From positions 1 through 64,000 of the forward strand of contig JAVTVY010037353.1 in NCBI GenBank assembly GCA_036873755.1: 64,000 bases of DNA, given 5' to 3'. This DNA comes from Hanleya hanleyi (taxonomy: Eukaryota; Mollusca; Polyplacophora; Lepidopleurida; Hanleyidae). This document shows positions 1 to 12,324 of this stretch, in pieces; the first letter of the stretch is position 1, and each line of letters opens with the position of its first letter. The position numbers and the translations under genes are program-made. The notes beneath the pieces were generated by a model that saw only the letters and a list, made by a program, of their open reading frames with translations, did no database searches and had not been told where the DNA came from.

Positions 1-147
1 AATTGCGACAACGTCATTAGTAGTTCATACAGTGTATCACTTTGTGGTGGAACATTGCTAAATTTTGATGCATTTCCAGTACACTGTCGTATTGTGACGT
101 TATGCAACAATGGGGTTGATGAGGATATCACAGAAGGACGCCAATCT

Positions 148-254
148 AGGTAAACCAAGATGGTAAATCAGGAGAATATCGTCTAGACGTAACGCTATGA
201 AAACTTCGTGCGAAATGTTCGCCCATATTCGACGAGATCCCATAATAAGCCAAT
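148..254 (+). repeat. Old interspersed repeat, copy 1
   Basis: This stretch matches, in reverse orientation, 22840-22947. Shared words include CTAGACGTAACGCTATGAAA and CCATATTC/ATATTC followed by ACGAGATCC.ATAATAAGCC. About 105 bp align with scattered mismatches. Neither copy has an ORF or recognisable termini. The family is unknown to me. The rest of 1-600 shows nothing I can name. Confidence 0.7.
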
Positions 255-711
255 CACGACAATTTCTACCTTATCTCTCTAACAATGATTGACGTTAAGT
301 TCACGAAGACATCTTTTCACGGCACAATCTTTTGATACTTCCTACCCCCTAACAAAGCCAGACCTTTTGGCGAGAGTAAACTCTCTGATCTTTACGGTTT
401 ACCACGTACACTGTCTGGAAATGATATTTGGATACTGTTTCAGGATAATGTTTATATATTAGACCACGTGCTACCGTATGTAATTACTGAGGGCGTGATT
501 TTGAAATTGTTTCACCAAGCTAGCCACCTGATTGGCTAATAAATGTAGTTTCAAATTCGCACGGAATTTATGTAGGGCTGCAGTCAGATATAATATTCCA
601 TGATATTTGAGTTTACCGAGATTGAGAAGGACGTATACATGCAGGCACGGAATCTATACAAGAATTATATTATCGACTATACTTTTATGTTGTTGGTGCA
701 AGTGTTATTTG

Positions 712-1013
712 AAATGATACCCTGCAATGTAAATGTTGTAACAGCTGTATTTATTATTAGGCTCATTATATTATTGTTCGTTGATCGTCACCTACATGTA
801 TACCCCGCCAGCAAAGTTGGACGGGCGAACAGACGGGTGGGTTGTATTGCAATTTTCTGTGTTTGATTTTTTTTAAATGATACTGTACAATGTAAAAGCT
901 GTAACAGCTGTATTTAATATTGGGCTCATTTTTTATTGCTCGTTGATAATCACCTACACTCGCCAGCAAAATTAGACGGGCGAACAGACGGGTGGGGTGT
1001 ATTGCCATTTTTA
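712..1013. repeat. Two-copy tandem duplication, ~163-bp period
   Basis: Copy 1 (712-859) and copy 2 (875-1013) share AAATGATAC, TGTAACAGCTGTATTTA, a GGCTCATT..TTATT..TCGTTGAT segment, CGCCAGCAAA and ACGGGCGAACAGACGGGTGG. They are separated by a T-rich spacer. Short frames on both strands here are by-products of the duplication. Confidence 0.75.
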
Positions 1014-1019
1014 GACTGC

Positions 1020-2600
1020 CATATAATATATTCCGTGAAAAAGGCTAATTGATTATAGATATATACAAACCTCTGAGCACGCAAACGCCTTTATTGTACA
1101 AGCTTTCGACTCTCATAAATGGCCTGATGAATTTCGTAAGATTGTGCATTAAATATGTGTGTCTATTTCCATAGTCATCGAACGAGAATCTCAAACATTA
1201 TATATCGCAGGCTAATTGAGGGTTAATTTATATAATTTGCAAAATAAGCTATACTGGCCTATCTGTGGTTACCGGACTACATCGTCTTGATTTTTCAGCA
1301 TAAGTTGCTTGAATAAAAATGTGTTTTAGTAAAATAGACAAAAGTAAGACGAGAAAATATGGAGCGGGCAGTGGTGATAAGCGAACAATTGAATTTTCCT
1401 GAAAACGTGCTGTAATCAAGTTATGTTTATTTTACTGTTTCATAATTACATATCTGGCTTTACTTCATATGCAGAGATCCACAAATTAGTTTTGTATAAT
1501 ACAGAGGGGAAGGTGAAAAGACCAGATACGTTAAGATGGATAGACCGCCCCGGCTGAAGCTGAAAGATGAAACATTAAATATGATACGAATATCTCGATT
1601 AGCAGAAGCTATGCCACTGGGTCGAATTTTACGGGGTAGTTTTTATTTCATTTGGTGCTCTATTTCAAATACGATCGTTGAAGTAATGCACAGGCACTCA
1701 ACACAAGAGTTTTCGGGTGTTGGGGTGGTTTTAGGGTGAAGTGTCGAAATACCGGGTCTCTATACATGATCCCATGCTTTATACAAACGAGAGATCCTGA
1801 AGGATCCTGTAAGCTAATGACATGAGGATCTATTTGTCCATTGTTACTGAGAACAAACGATTGATTTGTAATTTTGTTTGCAGAATTTCGAATTTGATTG
1901 AAAAAGATTGAAAAAGGGTCACTGGAAAACACCAAGATATTATCTTTATAACTTTTAGGAATTTCAAGATTTCTTGAAACTGTACTTGATGTCGGTTGTT
2001 ATAGTACAAGTGAGAGCAAAGTTAGTCTGAAAGTGAATGTCCGGAGGATCCCTCGCCTTCGTTTTGTAGTATTTTTTTTTTTTTGCACGTGTCATCATTG
2101 GGTACTTTGACACTTTGGCATGAGCTATGAAACATACTACCTAAGATTTTATAATTAGGAACGAATGCTAATTCTGAACTGTTTACCGGGCTAGTTTGAG
2201 ATATCTCTTTTAAGATACCATGCTCGGAAATAGTAAGATAGTACACAACTTGATACTGAAGGGATCCGGTCCGTGCAGTAATGTTGAAACTTTGAAAGTG
2301 TCTGATTCCTGATTATCTCCCATGGATCGAAATACGCAGTAGTCTACAGTTGTCGAGTTGTGATGTTGCCTCACAAGAGTGACATGCCTTCCTGTAGCCG
2401 ACCCGTCGGCAGACGAAACGGTGGCGCAGTTCACTTGCGACGGCATGGACTAAAGTAAACTGATTTAAAATTACATTTTAATTCGGAATCATTTGAACTC
2501 CTTGATATATGGATATTCTCTATACTCCATATATGGAATATGCCCCCACCGTTTGATCCGACGACTCTTGAAATGCAACGGCACAACTCGGGAATACCAT
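1020..2600. other. Intergenic stretch without recognisable features
   Basis: AT-rich sequence with only short frames lacking family resemblance, splice context or codon bias. I see no RNA gene and no repeat structure apart from local homopolymers such as the T run near 2072. Confidence 0.5.
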
Positions 2601-2618
2601 ATTAATTTGAAGCGTAAC

Positions 2619-3340
2619 TTGGATTTTCGAATCAGACCAAAACCGGTATGGGACCTGTTTACCAATTTTCAGAAAGATCTATGAAGTAGTTCCTGAGAAT
2701 TCACGATAACGTCTCAAGGGAAAATTCAAGATGACCCCCTGGCGGCCATAATGGATTTTCGAATCGGGCCGAGAAAAAGGTATCTTGCACAACTAGACCC
2801 CAAGTTGAACCTGCGTATCAAATTTGAGAAAGATTCATGCAGTAGTTCCTGAGAAATCGCGATAACAAAGTTTCATGTGGAAATTCAATATGGTCACCTG
2901 GTGGCCATATCGGATTTTCGAATCAGACCAGAAAAGGTATCTTGCACAACTAGACCCCCAAGGGCAACCTGTCTACCAAACTTGAGAAAGACCAATGCAG
3001 TAGTTCCTGAGAAATCGTGATAAAGTTTCATGGGGAAATCCAAGATGGTCGCCTGGTGGCCATATTGGATTTTCGGATCAGACCAGAAAAGGTATCTTGC
3101 ACAACTAGACCCCAATGGGAACCTGTGTACCAAATTTGAGAGCGATCCATGGAGTAGTTCCTGAGATATCGCGATAACAATGTTTCATGGGGAAATCCAA
3201 GATGACTGCCTGGTGGCCATATTGGATTTTCGAATCGGACCAGAACAGGTATCTTGCACAACTAGACCCCAAGGGGAACCTTTGTACCAAATTTGAGAAA
3301 GATTCATGCAGTAGTTCCTGAGAAATCGCGATAACAAGAA
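2619..3340. repeat. Tandem satellite, ~132-160 bp units, five copies
   Basis: Units begin with TTGGATTTTCG at about 2619, 2751, 2911, 3064 and 3221. Each contains a variant of CAGACCAGAAAAGGTATC, TTGCACAACTAGACCCC, ACCAAATTTGAGAAAGAT, a GTAGTTCCTGAGAAATCGCG core and a CCTGGTGGCCATAT end. The array finishes in a GACGGAC run (3347-3379). The AGTAGTTC..GAGATATC core is shared with the unrelated-looking array at 48.7-51.0 kb, so both may descend from one ancient repeat class. Open frames over it are repeat artefacts. Confidence 0.85.
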
Positions 3341-4293
3341 TTGTTTACGGACGGACGACGGACGACGGACGACGGACGAAAAGTGATGCTAAAAAGACAC
3401 CTATTTTTATATAAAGCATGGGTGTATGTATAGAGATTCCACATTTAGATACCTCACCCTGAACCCCCCCCCCCCACCACACACACACACACACAAAACT
3501 CTTGTTGAGGGCCTGTGAGTACCGAATGGATCAAATGGAATATGGATTGATGGTCTGCTGGATCAAATCCCAAAATATATCTTCAAAATATTTAAATAAT
3601 TTGATGTTTTTTTCCGACTCCATATCATGATTACAATTCATATAGGGATATTTGTTTCTGGAAAGAAAGCACCGAAAGGTTCTGTATCTCGAGTTATAAT
3701 ATTCAGCAAATATTTCGATATTTTTTTTCTCCGCGTGCTGACTCTGTCTGACTGTCCAAAGATTGCATCTCACGACAAAAGATCTGCATTATGATGGTAT
3801 ATTTATTATACACAGAACCCTGCGAAAATCGTTGCCGGATCGGGCTCCCTTTTAAAATCATCTTCACATGTACAGGTGAATCCTAAATCCTCGCAGAAGG
3901 TTTACGTGGACATTTTTTGTGTTTCGAATAAGTTCTCGAGTCCATGCCTCTTTACAATCAAGTACATTTAATTCCCAGCGCTTGTTTCGAATTAGCATAC
4001 CGGTATCTCAAGACTGCGGGTTTTGCTTTGACTTCAATCCATTAGTCCCACAGATTAGTTTTGCATAAACTAGAATGATTGAAACTCCGAATAAGGATGT
4101 CATTTTGATATATAATTCTATATAATATGTGTTCCTGATGATGGCCTAAACAAGTGCTGAAATATAGAATTATATATCAAAATGACGATTTTAGCCGGAT
4201 ATCAAAGCACTTTGGCTCGAGATTAAATCCAATCTCGCAGCGAATTGGCATAATGAACTAGCTTAGCGCATTCACTGATTGGTTCGATTTGGA
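3064..4293 (+). repeat. Segmental duplication, copy 1
   Basis: Nearly identical to 5948-7218 in direct orientation, offset about 2.87-2.88 kb. The copy carries the last satellite units, the GACGGAC run (two 7-bp units longer here), a poly-C/(AC)n tract (3467-3496), a unique-looking 450-bp middle and a CCAAT-like GATTGGTTCGATTTGGA end. Similarity stops abruptly after GATTTGGA. A more diverged relative of the last third lies at 13795-14185. Confidence 0.9.
4093..4186 (+). repeat. Fold-back insertion, truncated copy
   Basis: Inverted arms TGTCATTTTGATATATAATT and its complement flank a 40-bp centre containing CCTGATGATGG and GTGCTGAAA. It is the same insert as 6906-7092, but its 3' part and right-hand target duplication are deleted. 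Confidence 0.75.
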
Positions 4294-4299
4294 CAGTCA

Positions 4300-5098
4300 G
4301 GCAGTTTTGAATTTGGATGGCGCATGCAATCCGTTAGGATTATGCGCGCCAGTATCATTGCATTGAGTTGGTTAAAAAATAAAACTGATTTTAAAAACAC
4401 AATAAAAGTGTTAAAAACGGTGTGTTAAAAAGCAACGGGGGAAATATATTGAGAAAAAATAGACATATGTCTGTATGAATAGCTCAAGTGTCATTTTAGA
4501 CTAAAGAACAGAAAATTATATATAATAGACTATATATTGATTTAAATATGTTATTAAAAAACAACATATAGGAAAACCAGACTCCAAAGGCGTTATTTAT
4601 AGACATAAAAGGAAGGGGAAATAATCGAATCAACAACCATAATATAATAATACACCAATATAAAACTGAATTAAAAAAGGCCAATATAGTACATGCATAT
4701 TTCGTTTCTGACTAGCATTAAACTCGATATATAATTTAGATGAATAGGTGGATAATTTAAAACAATAATCGATATAATATCCATACTCCTCCTGATGAAC
4801 ACCGCGAATGAGGACCTCCAATGGTATCCTCAAACACTAATATCCAATCAGAAGGAGCAAGGACATCATTTAAAATATGCTCTTTTAATCGAGCAGAGAT
4901 AATTTCAAACCACCAATAAGAAAATATATATTAAATTATTATCATCTAATATTCCTCAGCTCATTTTTGTAAATTTAAAATTATATGCATGTACCATTAG
5001 AGTAACCTAGACTAGATATTAAACTCTATAACAGAATAGTAAAATCAATATAAAAATCTGCGGGTGCCTAGTATAAAGAAATAGTTACAAAACTTTCA
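4300..5098 (-). other. Probable 3' untranslated part of the LINE relic
   Basis: AT-rich sequence lying downstream, on the minus strand, of the LINE ribonuclease H frame that ends at 5099. It has no coding potential. Assignment to the LINE rests on position only. Confidence 0.35.
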
Positions 5099-5945
5099 CT
5101 AAAATCTCTTAGAACGTATCATAAATCTAGACACTGCCGCAAACACTTTATCCCTGTTTTTAGGAGGATTCAACATAGAATCAAAAGTTGGATTAAAATC
5201 ACCAGCCAGTATAAGTTCATCAAATAGTAATTGTCGTTGGTTTACGTATCGAGTACAATTAAGTAAAAAATGACTAATAGTCTCTTCTTGATCACATGAG
5301 TCACATAAACCATTATCATGAATGTTTCGCTTATGAAGATAAGAATTAAATAGAATGTGACCAACTAAAAGTCGAAACATGAGTACTTCAGCCCAACGTG
5401 ACTGTAAATTTAATACACCACCTTTAATAGAAGGTTGAAATCTATAATAAAATCGACCTTTATCCGAATTATCCCAAAGATCTTGCCATAACGAATTAAA
5501 ATGGGGATATAAACAAGACATTGCTTCTGATAAGGTAAGGCCGATATCAATTGATAAAGTGTCGAATGACCGTGCTTGGTTGGCAAGATGGTCTGCCAAT
5601 TCATTGCCTTGTATTCCTGCATGCTCAGGTATCCATGCCAAGTAAACATTAATATTATTAACTTCATACCAGAGAGGATATGTAAGATTTCATATAATAT
5701 ACCAGAGGACTTATTCCAAGTAAAATTGAGTAAAGCTTGTAAGGCACTTAAAGAGTCAGTTAAAATAACCGCTCTGGATATACGGACTTCTTTAATAAAA
5801 TTGATAGCCATCAGAATGGCAATTACCTCACCAGTAAAAACTGACACATGATCAGTAAGTCTAAATGATTTATTATATTTAAGTTCTGGAATACAGAACG
5901 CAGCTCCCACTTTACCAGTGTCGGGACATTTAGAAGCGTTGGTAT
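5099..5945 (-). pseudogene. Non-LTR retrotransposon (LINE) C-terminal ribonuclease H, broken
   Basis: This is the 3' end of the ORF2 of a LINE with an RNase H domain, as in the I/Nimb-type clades. The upstream frame (5910 down to about 5650) carries VFTGEVIAILMAINFI and VILTDSLSALQALL, the regions around the catalytic Glu and Asp. The downstream frame (5641-5099) continues with AWIPEHAGIQGNELADHLAN, the His/Asp region, and a zinc-knuckle-like tail CDSCDQEETISHFLLNC. The domain therefore changes frame near 5645, a decay mutation. Upstream of 5945 the element is cut off abruptly by satellite sequence, so the reverse transcriptase is missing. The tail CX2C..HX4C with 'SHFLLNC' is typical of invertebrate LINEs. 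The clade is inferred, not proven. Confidence 0.85.
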
Positions 5946-5947
5946 AA

Positions 5948-7218
5948 ATTGGATTTTCGGATCAGACCAGAAAAGGTATCTTGCACAACTAGACCCCAAT
6001 GGGAACCCGTGTACCAAATTAGAGAGCGATCCATGGAGTAGTTCCTGAGATATCGTGATAACAATGTTTCATGGGGAAATCCAAGATGACTGCCTGGTGG
6101 CCATATTGGATTTTCGAATCGGACCAGAACAGGTATCTTGCACAACTAGACCCCAAGGGGAACCTTTGTACCAAATTTGAGAAAGATTCATGCAGTAGTT
6201 CCTGAGAAATCGCGATAACAAGAATTGTTTACGGACGGACGACGGACGAAAAGTGATGCTAAAAAGACACCTATTTTTATATAAAGCATGGGTGTATGTA
6301 TAGAGATTCCACATTTAGATACCTCACCCTGAACCCCCCCCCCCCACCACACACACACACACACAAAACTCTTGTTGAGGGCCTGTGAGTACCGAATGGA
6401 TCAAATGGAATATGGATTGATGGTCTGCTGGATCAAATCCCAAAATATATCTTCAAAATATTTAAATAATTTGATGTTTTTTTCCGACTCCATATCATGA
6501 TTACAATTCATATAGGGATATTTGTTTCTGGAAAGAAAGCACCGAAAGGTTCTGTATCTCGAGTTATAATATTCAGCAAATATTTCGATATTTTTTTTCT
6601 CCGCGTGCTGACTCTGTCTGACTGTCCAGAGATTGCATCTCACGACAAAAGATCTGCATTATGATGGTATATTTATTATACACAGAACCCTGCGAAAATC
6701 GTTGCCGGATCGGGCTCCCTTTTAAAATCATCTTCACATGTACAGGTGAATCCTAAATCCTCGCAGAAGGTTTACCTGGACATTTTTGGTGTTTCGAATA
6801 AGTTCTGAGTCCATGCCTCTATAAGACAATCAAGTACATTTAATTCCCAGCGCTTGTTTCGAATAGCATACCGGTATCTCAAGACTGCGGTTTTTGCTTT
6901 GACTTGAATCCATTAGTCCCACAGATTAGTTTTGCATAAACTAGAATGATTGAAACTCCGAATAAGGATGTCATTTTGATATATAATTCTATATAATATG
7001 TATTCCTGATGATGGCCTAAACAAGTGCTGAAATATAGAATTATATATCAAAATGACATCCTTATTTCATAGTTTCCATCATTCTAGTTTATTGCTTTGA
7101 CTTTCGATGTCGATTTTAGCCGGATATCAAAGCACTTTGGCTCGAGATTAAATCCAACCTCGCAGCGAATTGGCATAATGAACTAGCTTAGCGCATTCAC
7201 TGATTGGTTCGATTTGGA
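5948..7218 (+). repeat. Segmental duplication, copy 2
   Basis: Direct copy of 3064-4293. It keeps the complete fold-back insertion (6906-7092), which copy 1 has partly lost, and continues beyond copy 1 with GGAACCCCTTGATCTATTTA, TATCCAGAACT and GGTAACTAACCAAGCCAGTG up to about 7283. That end is shared with the third family member at 14040-14150. Confidence 0.9.
6906..7092 (+). mobile_element. 187-bp fold-back retroelement-like insertion with 11-bp target duplication
   Basis: TGCTTTGACTT occurs on both sides (6895-6905 and 7093-7103). The related repeat at 13920-13945 shows the uninterrupted target form, so insertion is supported directly. Arms of about 60 bp pair (6934-6994 with 7035-7095), enclosing CCTGATGATGGCCTAAACAA and GTGCTGAAA. 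CTGATGA...GAAA resembles the core of the hammerhead ribozymes in Penelope-like elements, but the intervening stem is weak and conserved cleavage context is not evident. A non-autonomous Penelope relative is a guess. Confidence 0.6.
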
Positions 7219-7283
7219 GGGAACCCCTTGATCTATTTATATCCAGAACTAGTATGGGTAACTAACCAAGCCAGTGCATCGAC

Positions 7284-9012
7284 CAGTGTATGGTTTCAGA
7301 AAAGGTCGCAACACGGAACACCATTTAAGCTCAATTTGTAATATTAATGAAACTAGAAAAAACCCGCAAGCTTTCGACATTTACTGCTTTTTTAGATTTT
7401 AAAAAAGCGTACGATACAGTTAATCGTGAGCTGATGTGGAATAAATTGATATTGAATGTCGTTTGAGAGTGAATGGAATTTATACAGATTGGTTTAGCGT
7501 GAATTCAGGTCTTGAACAGGGGGGTCAAATTGTTTCAAATTTTTTATAAACGATTTGGCCTTAAAAATCAAAGCCCTTGATATCGGTGTTCATATAGATA
7601 ATGAGACCGTTGGAATTTTGATGTATGCCGATGATGGAGTTTTCTTAGCAGATACCGAATTTGATATACAAAAGTATTTTGAATTGTTTAGATGAATGGT
7701 GTTTAGATAATAAGATCCATGTAAATCAAAGAAAATCCCAAGTTATTCATTTTCGAAATAAGGCCTTGTACACAGTGTAATTTCAGGTGTGGTAATTTAA
7801 ATATCGAGGTTGTGGATAGGTACATTTATTTGGGTTTGGTGCTTTCGCAATTCTTAGATTATGACGAAATGGCAAAAGCAGTAGCACAGTCAGCAAGCCG
7901 GGCATCAGGATTAGTTATAGCGAAGTCAAAATATATTGGTGATGTACGGTACTGCACGTTCACCAAGTTATATAATTCCCTAGTTTGGCCGGTTATCAAT
8001 TATGGATCTGCGATTTGGGGAACAAATGCCAGGTCGTGTATCAATGCAGTGCATAATAGAGCAAGTCGGTTTTTTTCTTAGGTATTGGAAAATATGCTCC
8101 AAACGCAGGTGTTTGTAGACATATGGCCTGGGAACCACCAATTGTAAGTATTGGTAGTATAGGACGTTTTTGGTGTAAAACCATAAATATGGATGCTCGT
8201 CGGTTAAACAAAAGAGTTTTACTCTGCTCTGTACTGCAAGCAGATAAAAAGAGTAGGAACTGGCTGGGTATTCCGGGTAAAACAATGTTTCCAGGAAAAC
8301 TATTTGAGTCACTTTTTGAATACAGACGTAAGGTATGCGCCGAAATATGTGGCCAGGTGTATTAAGGAATGTATTATGCGTATCTATGTTAACGATTGGG
8401 AAAAAGCCGTTACATGAGTTGGCTCAATTAGTGGCCGAAATCGGAATAAGTTAAGGACGTACACCCTGTTCAAAACCCATTACGCATCAGAAGCTTATGT
8501 TACTACGAAATTATATAAAAAATATAGAAGTGCCATGGCAAACATTAGGTTAGAGGTTGCCCGTTAAAAATTGAAACGGGTAGATATGAAGGATTGTCGG
8601 AAGAGTCTCGTAATTGTTTCGTTTGTCGTGGTAAAATAGAAAATAAGGAACATGTTTTATGCGATTGCCCACTTTATGAAGACTTAAGGTTTCAATTGTA
8701 CCAAGAGGCCAAGTTTGTTTATGGATGTGATAAAAGCTATCTTGGTCTTCCTGATAAGGAAAAGTTGTCTTTCGTACTCAGAAACCCGCAAATGACACCT
8801 GTTTCTGCCAAAGCCTGCTTTCTCGTTTTAGAACTTAGGAAAAATTTCTTAACTATTTGATGTATAACCCATATTTATGTAATGTTTTATATATATTGGT
8901 AATATCAGTCTCTCATAACTCTTTTCAGAGTGGCACTTATAACTGTTTTAGCATTGTACTGTTTTTATCATGTTATATGTCGTGGGACGTTAATAAACAA
9001 CTATCTATCTAT
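7284..9012 (+). pseudogene. LINE reverse transcriptase to 3' end, many frameshifts
   Basis: Reading across frames gives the RT landmarks in order: FRKGRNTEHHLSSI (about 7295), FLDFKKAYDTVNRELMW (about 7385-7440, block A aspartates), LMYADDGVFLAD (about 7620, the YADD active site), then IYLGLVLSQFLD and KLYNSLVWPVINYGSAIWG (7812-8081). A zinc-knuckle tail CFVCRGKIENKEHVLCDC follows (8594-8860). Frame breaks occur at least near 7385, 7460, 7560, 7770, 8075, 8360 and 8570, so no enzyme can be made. The 5' half (endonuclease) is absent. The end is GGGACGTTAATAAACAACTA followed by TATC repeats (8990-9012), a typical LINE 3' terminus. It lies inside a copy of the repeat described at 13795. Confidence 0.85.
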
Positions 9013-10560
9013 CGATACACTGGCTCGCGACGATATTTTAAAACAGGACTCGGGACGCTCAATTCAGATAGTGACAATTATTTTTATTTTTTTCAGTATT
9101 CGACTTGTCATTTTAAATAAATTAACTTAACCAACGCAACAGAAAAGGCACGCAGACATCATTTGTATAGCTCTTTCCGGAAAGTGGTCTCCTCCTGAAT
9201 AACCGCCACTCTTTGAGGTTACAGGAAGTTCTCTGAACCAACGTGCCAGTGAAACAAGGGAGATAAAACCCTTTCCGAATTAGGTTATAGCGACAATTCA
9301 GTAATACGAAAAATGGACGTAAAACCACGAGTACAAAATGCTCGGCCTTACAAATCGCAGTCGTGGGGGTCAATCAGAATCTATTCAATTCCACTGGAGT
9401 CACACTTGATTCGTTGTGAATAGACTGCTTGTCGGAGCGGTTATTCACCAATAGATCCTTTAACACAGGGAATTATATTATACGGAGTGATCCCAGTGAC
9501 GTCTGGGTTTAACACGTTTTTTGCCACTTCTGTTTGCCAATTTAATGTCATTTTCGTACTAAACAAATTCAACTTGTTCTATACACAGCTTCTCTATGTT
9601 TTCATACAAGTTTGTATGTAAGTGTGCAGGGGGTATTTGATAGAACCTGTAACAAGTGAAGACTGAACCAAATCTGGTGAAAGGGTCGCCTATGCTGAAC
9701 ATGCTGACGTCATCATGCAAAAAATTCAAAAATATCTGTTATACTTTTCTCCAGAATTACATTTTAAAAAGTAAAAATAAAAGTGTCCCAGTGTGCACCA
9801 TGCACTTGGACAAACACTGGGGTGCAGTGAGACAATAATCAAAATACAATTTAAATCAAGTATATACTTTTATGTTTCATAAGAGTATAGACGATTCCGC
9901 AGCGATGGCTAAGTTAGTTGCTATTTCAGACCCTGTGTTACTTAAAATATTTCTCAGAGGCCAAATTCAAATGTGTGATTCTCATTCCAACGGAGGCATC
10001 GGTCTTTGAAATTGTTAGTAAAACTCAACAAACACGATGAGATCAGTAATTACTATTATCTGGAAAACAAAATTCATTTCCCAGTGCGCCCCGGCAAAAG
10101 TGTCACATTCCTCCGCGAATGAATGATATATTCCGTTCTGTGAAAAAAACTAATACATACATCTGAGATAATAAATCGATACAATTGAATTGTACCTTTG
10201 TCCATCCCCTTTAATAGTACAGAAACAGTCATGAAGTACCGCAGAAAACTTGGAATAACAAAATATCATGCTCAGTCCTTTTAAATTTACTCGAACTGTT
10301 GAAACAATTTTATTACCCCTAATTTTTTACCACTGATACTTTTCCCACATGTAATATGTGGATATATGTGGATATACGAACCACTGTTGTTGTTGGGGTT
10401 TTTTTCTCCTAAAATCTGACCGAAAAGTCATTGTGAAAATGACGTCACTGTGACATGATGGCGACGGGTCTTTTTTACATTTTCTAGTAGAGCTTGACCA
10501 AAAGATATAACGTGATAAGTTTCAGCACTCTAGCCTTTGGGATAGCGACAATACATTGGA
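9013..10560. other. Intergenic stretch
   Basis: The first about 40 bp (GATACACTGGCTCGCGA) are the downstream half of the repeat interrupted by the LINE; the same word ends the third copy at 14160-14177. Beyond that I see no gene, RNA or repeat structure. Confidence 0.5.
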
Positions 10561-10563
10561 AGA

Positions 10564-10587
10564 GGGCGGGCGGGGGCGGGGAGGGGG
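10564..10587 (+). other. G-quadruplex-type G-rich tract
   Basis: Five runs of three to five G separated by single C or A (GGGCGGGCGGGGGCGGGG then AGGGGG). It also contains GC-box (Sp1-type) words. It stands out in AT-rich surroundings; function unknown. Confidence 0.5.
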
Positions 10588-10649
10588 CACTTTCCGTACC
10601 TCATTAATCCGCTGAAGACCCCAAATCGCCGAGATCAGATAGGCTTGAT

Positions 10650-11769
10650 CCATACAGATCTTAACCCAAGTCAGTTCAACAGGACAGCCGTTCTTTTGTT
10701 CCCGCTCTGGCTTGCATGAAAGGAATACTTTAGTATCTCTGGAGTGGAATCTAATGATTTAACGACCTTCTGCCAGATGCTGCATGGACTGCTGCTGTTC
10801 GTTGTAATTAATTCAACGCAAGGGAAGTGGATTATATTTGTCCATGCGTTGTAAACCTCTTTATCGGTCATCAAGAATAAACTGCCTTCTTTCATTCAGT
10901 GTGCTTCTAATATCTGAATTACCGTCCATTGAAATTGAATCGATGACGGAGACAAGCCTGCTGTAGACTGACCTACACAGAATCACCTGGCAATATTTTC
11001 TATAAATCCAGACGGGTCGTTAAGGCGTTTGTCATGTTGCCATGGTATCGTACGATAAATCGCTAATGTCGACGGGCATATGGCGGTTATGTAGGAATTT
11101 CTGGTCGCATAGCGCACTGACACAGTAACGCCAATACAACACCTGTATAGCCGATACATATACTTACCGAATCCTTGAGTGCCAATATATCCGTTAAACG
11201 TGAAATAGGTGAAGATTGTTATTGAAAAGAATGATTCCAATTCCCATGTCCAGAGCTACTAAATGCAGTCACAAATGGCCAACAGTTTCGCCTAGACTTA
11301 ACGAGCTAAGGCCCTCGCAGACTGGGGGTTCGATAGATATTCTCGGAGAATACAGAGATACTCTACACTACATTCCTTTACCATATTTATTTATTATACT
11401 GGGGTATAGGCATTCAGCCATCTGTACACTATTGTGCTTTTTGTCTTTCCTTCACTATAATATTTAATTGATAAACATCAGTCTGCGAGCACCTTAGGTT
11501 AGCACCAAGCTGCACTCACCACGATCGTAAATGTCATGGTCTGATAAACCGTACTGTGTAATATGTGTGATATCGGAGTTAATAGATACTATAATGTTCC
11601 AGGGTATCCAATTTCCGTTTATAGGCCCACTGTAGACCGGCTGGCCTTGGTTATGTTCCAGATTAGGCGTGGTTTTGTGTTTGAAAGATATATATATTGT
11701 GAAGGCCGGCCCATTAATCACATGTGTTGAGGAAATAAACGCCAATAAACGTACGGAAGAAATGTACAT
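10650..11769 (-). other. Exon-like minus-strand frames, possible host gene fragment
   Basis: I do not recognise a gene, but three minus-strand frames look less random than their surroundings. 11769-11520 starts with ATG, reads a hydrophobic beginning and then NGNWIPWNIIVSINSDI and GLSDHDIYDRG, and is followed by a strong donor-like GTGAGT (11519-11514). A second frame (11240-10983) contains a GTAAGT donor after GTQGFG and an ATTGCCAG/GTGATT donor-like end. A third (10895-10671) is open for 74 codons. Phases do not join cleanly: the first exon ends in phase 1 and no matching acceptor was found. Chance is a real alternative. Confidence 0.2.
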
Positions 11770-12324
11770 GACATGGATGAAAATTCGGTCATCTTAGCAT
11801 ATACCCAATTCGACCACTACACATGTTGCCTTGGCTGAACATAATACATTTTCTGATCAGAAAACGGTTTGGTGATGTCATAGCACTATAAATATACCGT
11901 GGTCCACGTATGGAGAAATATAACTGTATGATCTCTTTAAAATTTGAATTTTATTGGCTATTCGAAGGATGGAAGAATTTCCCATTTGAAAATCAATACA
12001 GCCACCACTTGTCATATTTGAAAATTACAAGACATCGAAGAAAATCCTCACTGCTCGATGTTGGCAAGCTCATATCTTGATTGGATATATGACATCACAT
12101 GCGTTTGCGGTTTGAACAATTTACCCCATTCATTAGGTCGAATATGACATTCGGTACTGGTAATAAGCACTCGCTACTGAAGAAGACCACATATCCATGT
12201 TGCGTCATCGCGACAAATTCTTGGAACGGGGGCTATAAATGACCCAAATAAGTCTGGGATATAGCTCGTACGATGCACAAAAGTATGTCAACCCCTGAAA
12301 GAATGACTCGGATGTTACACCATG

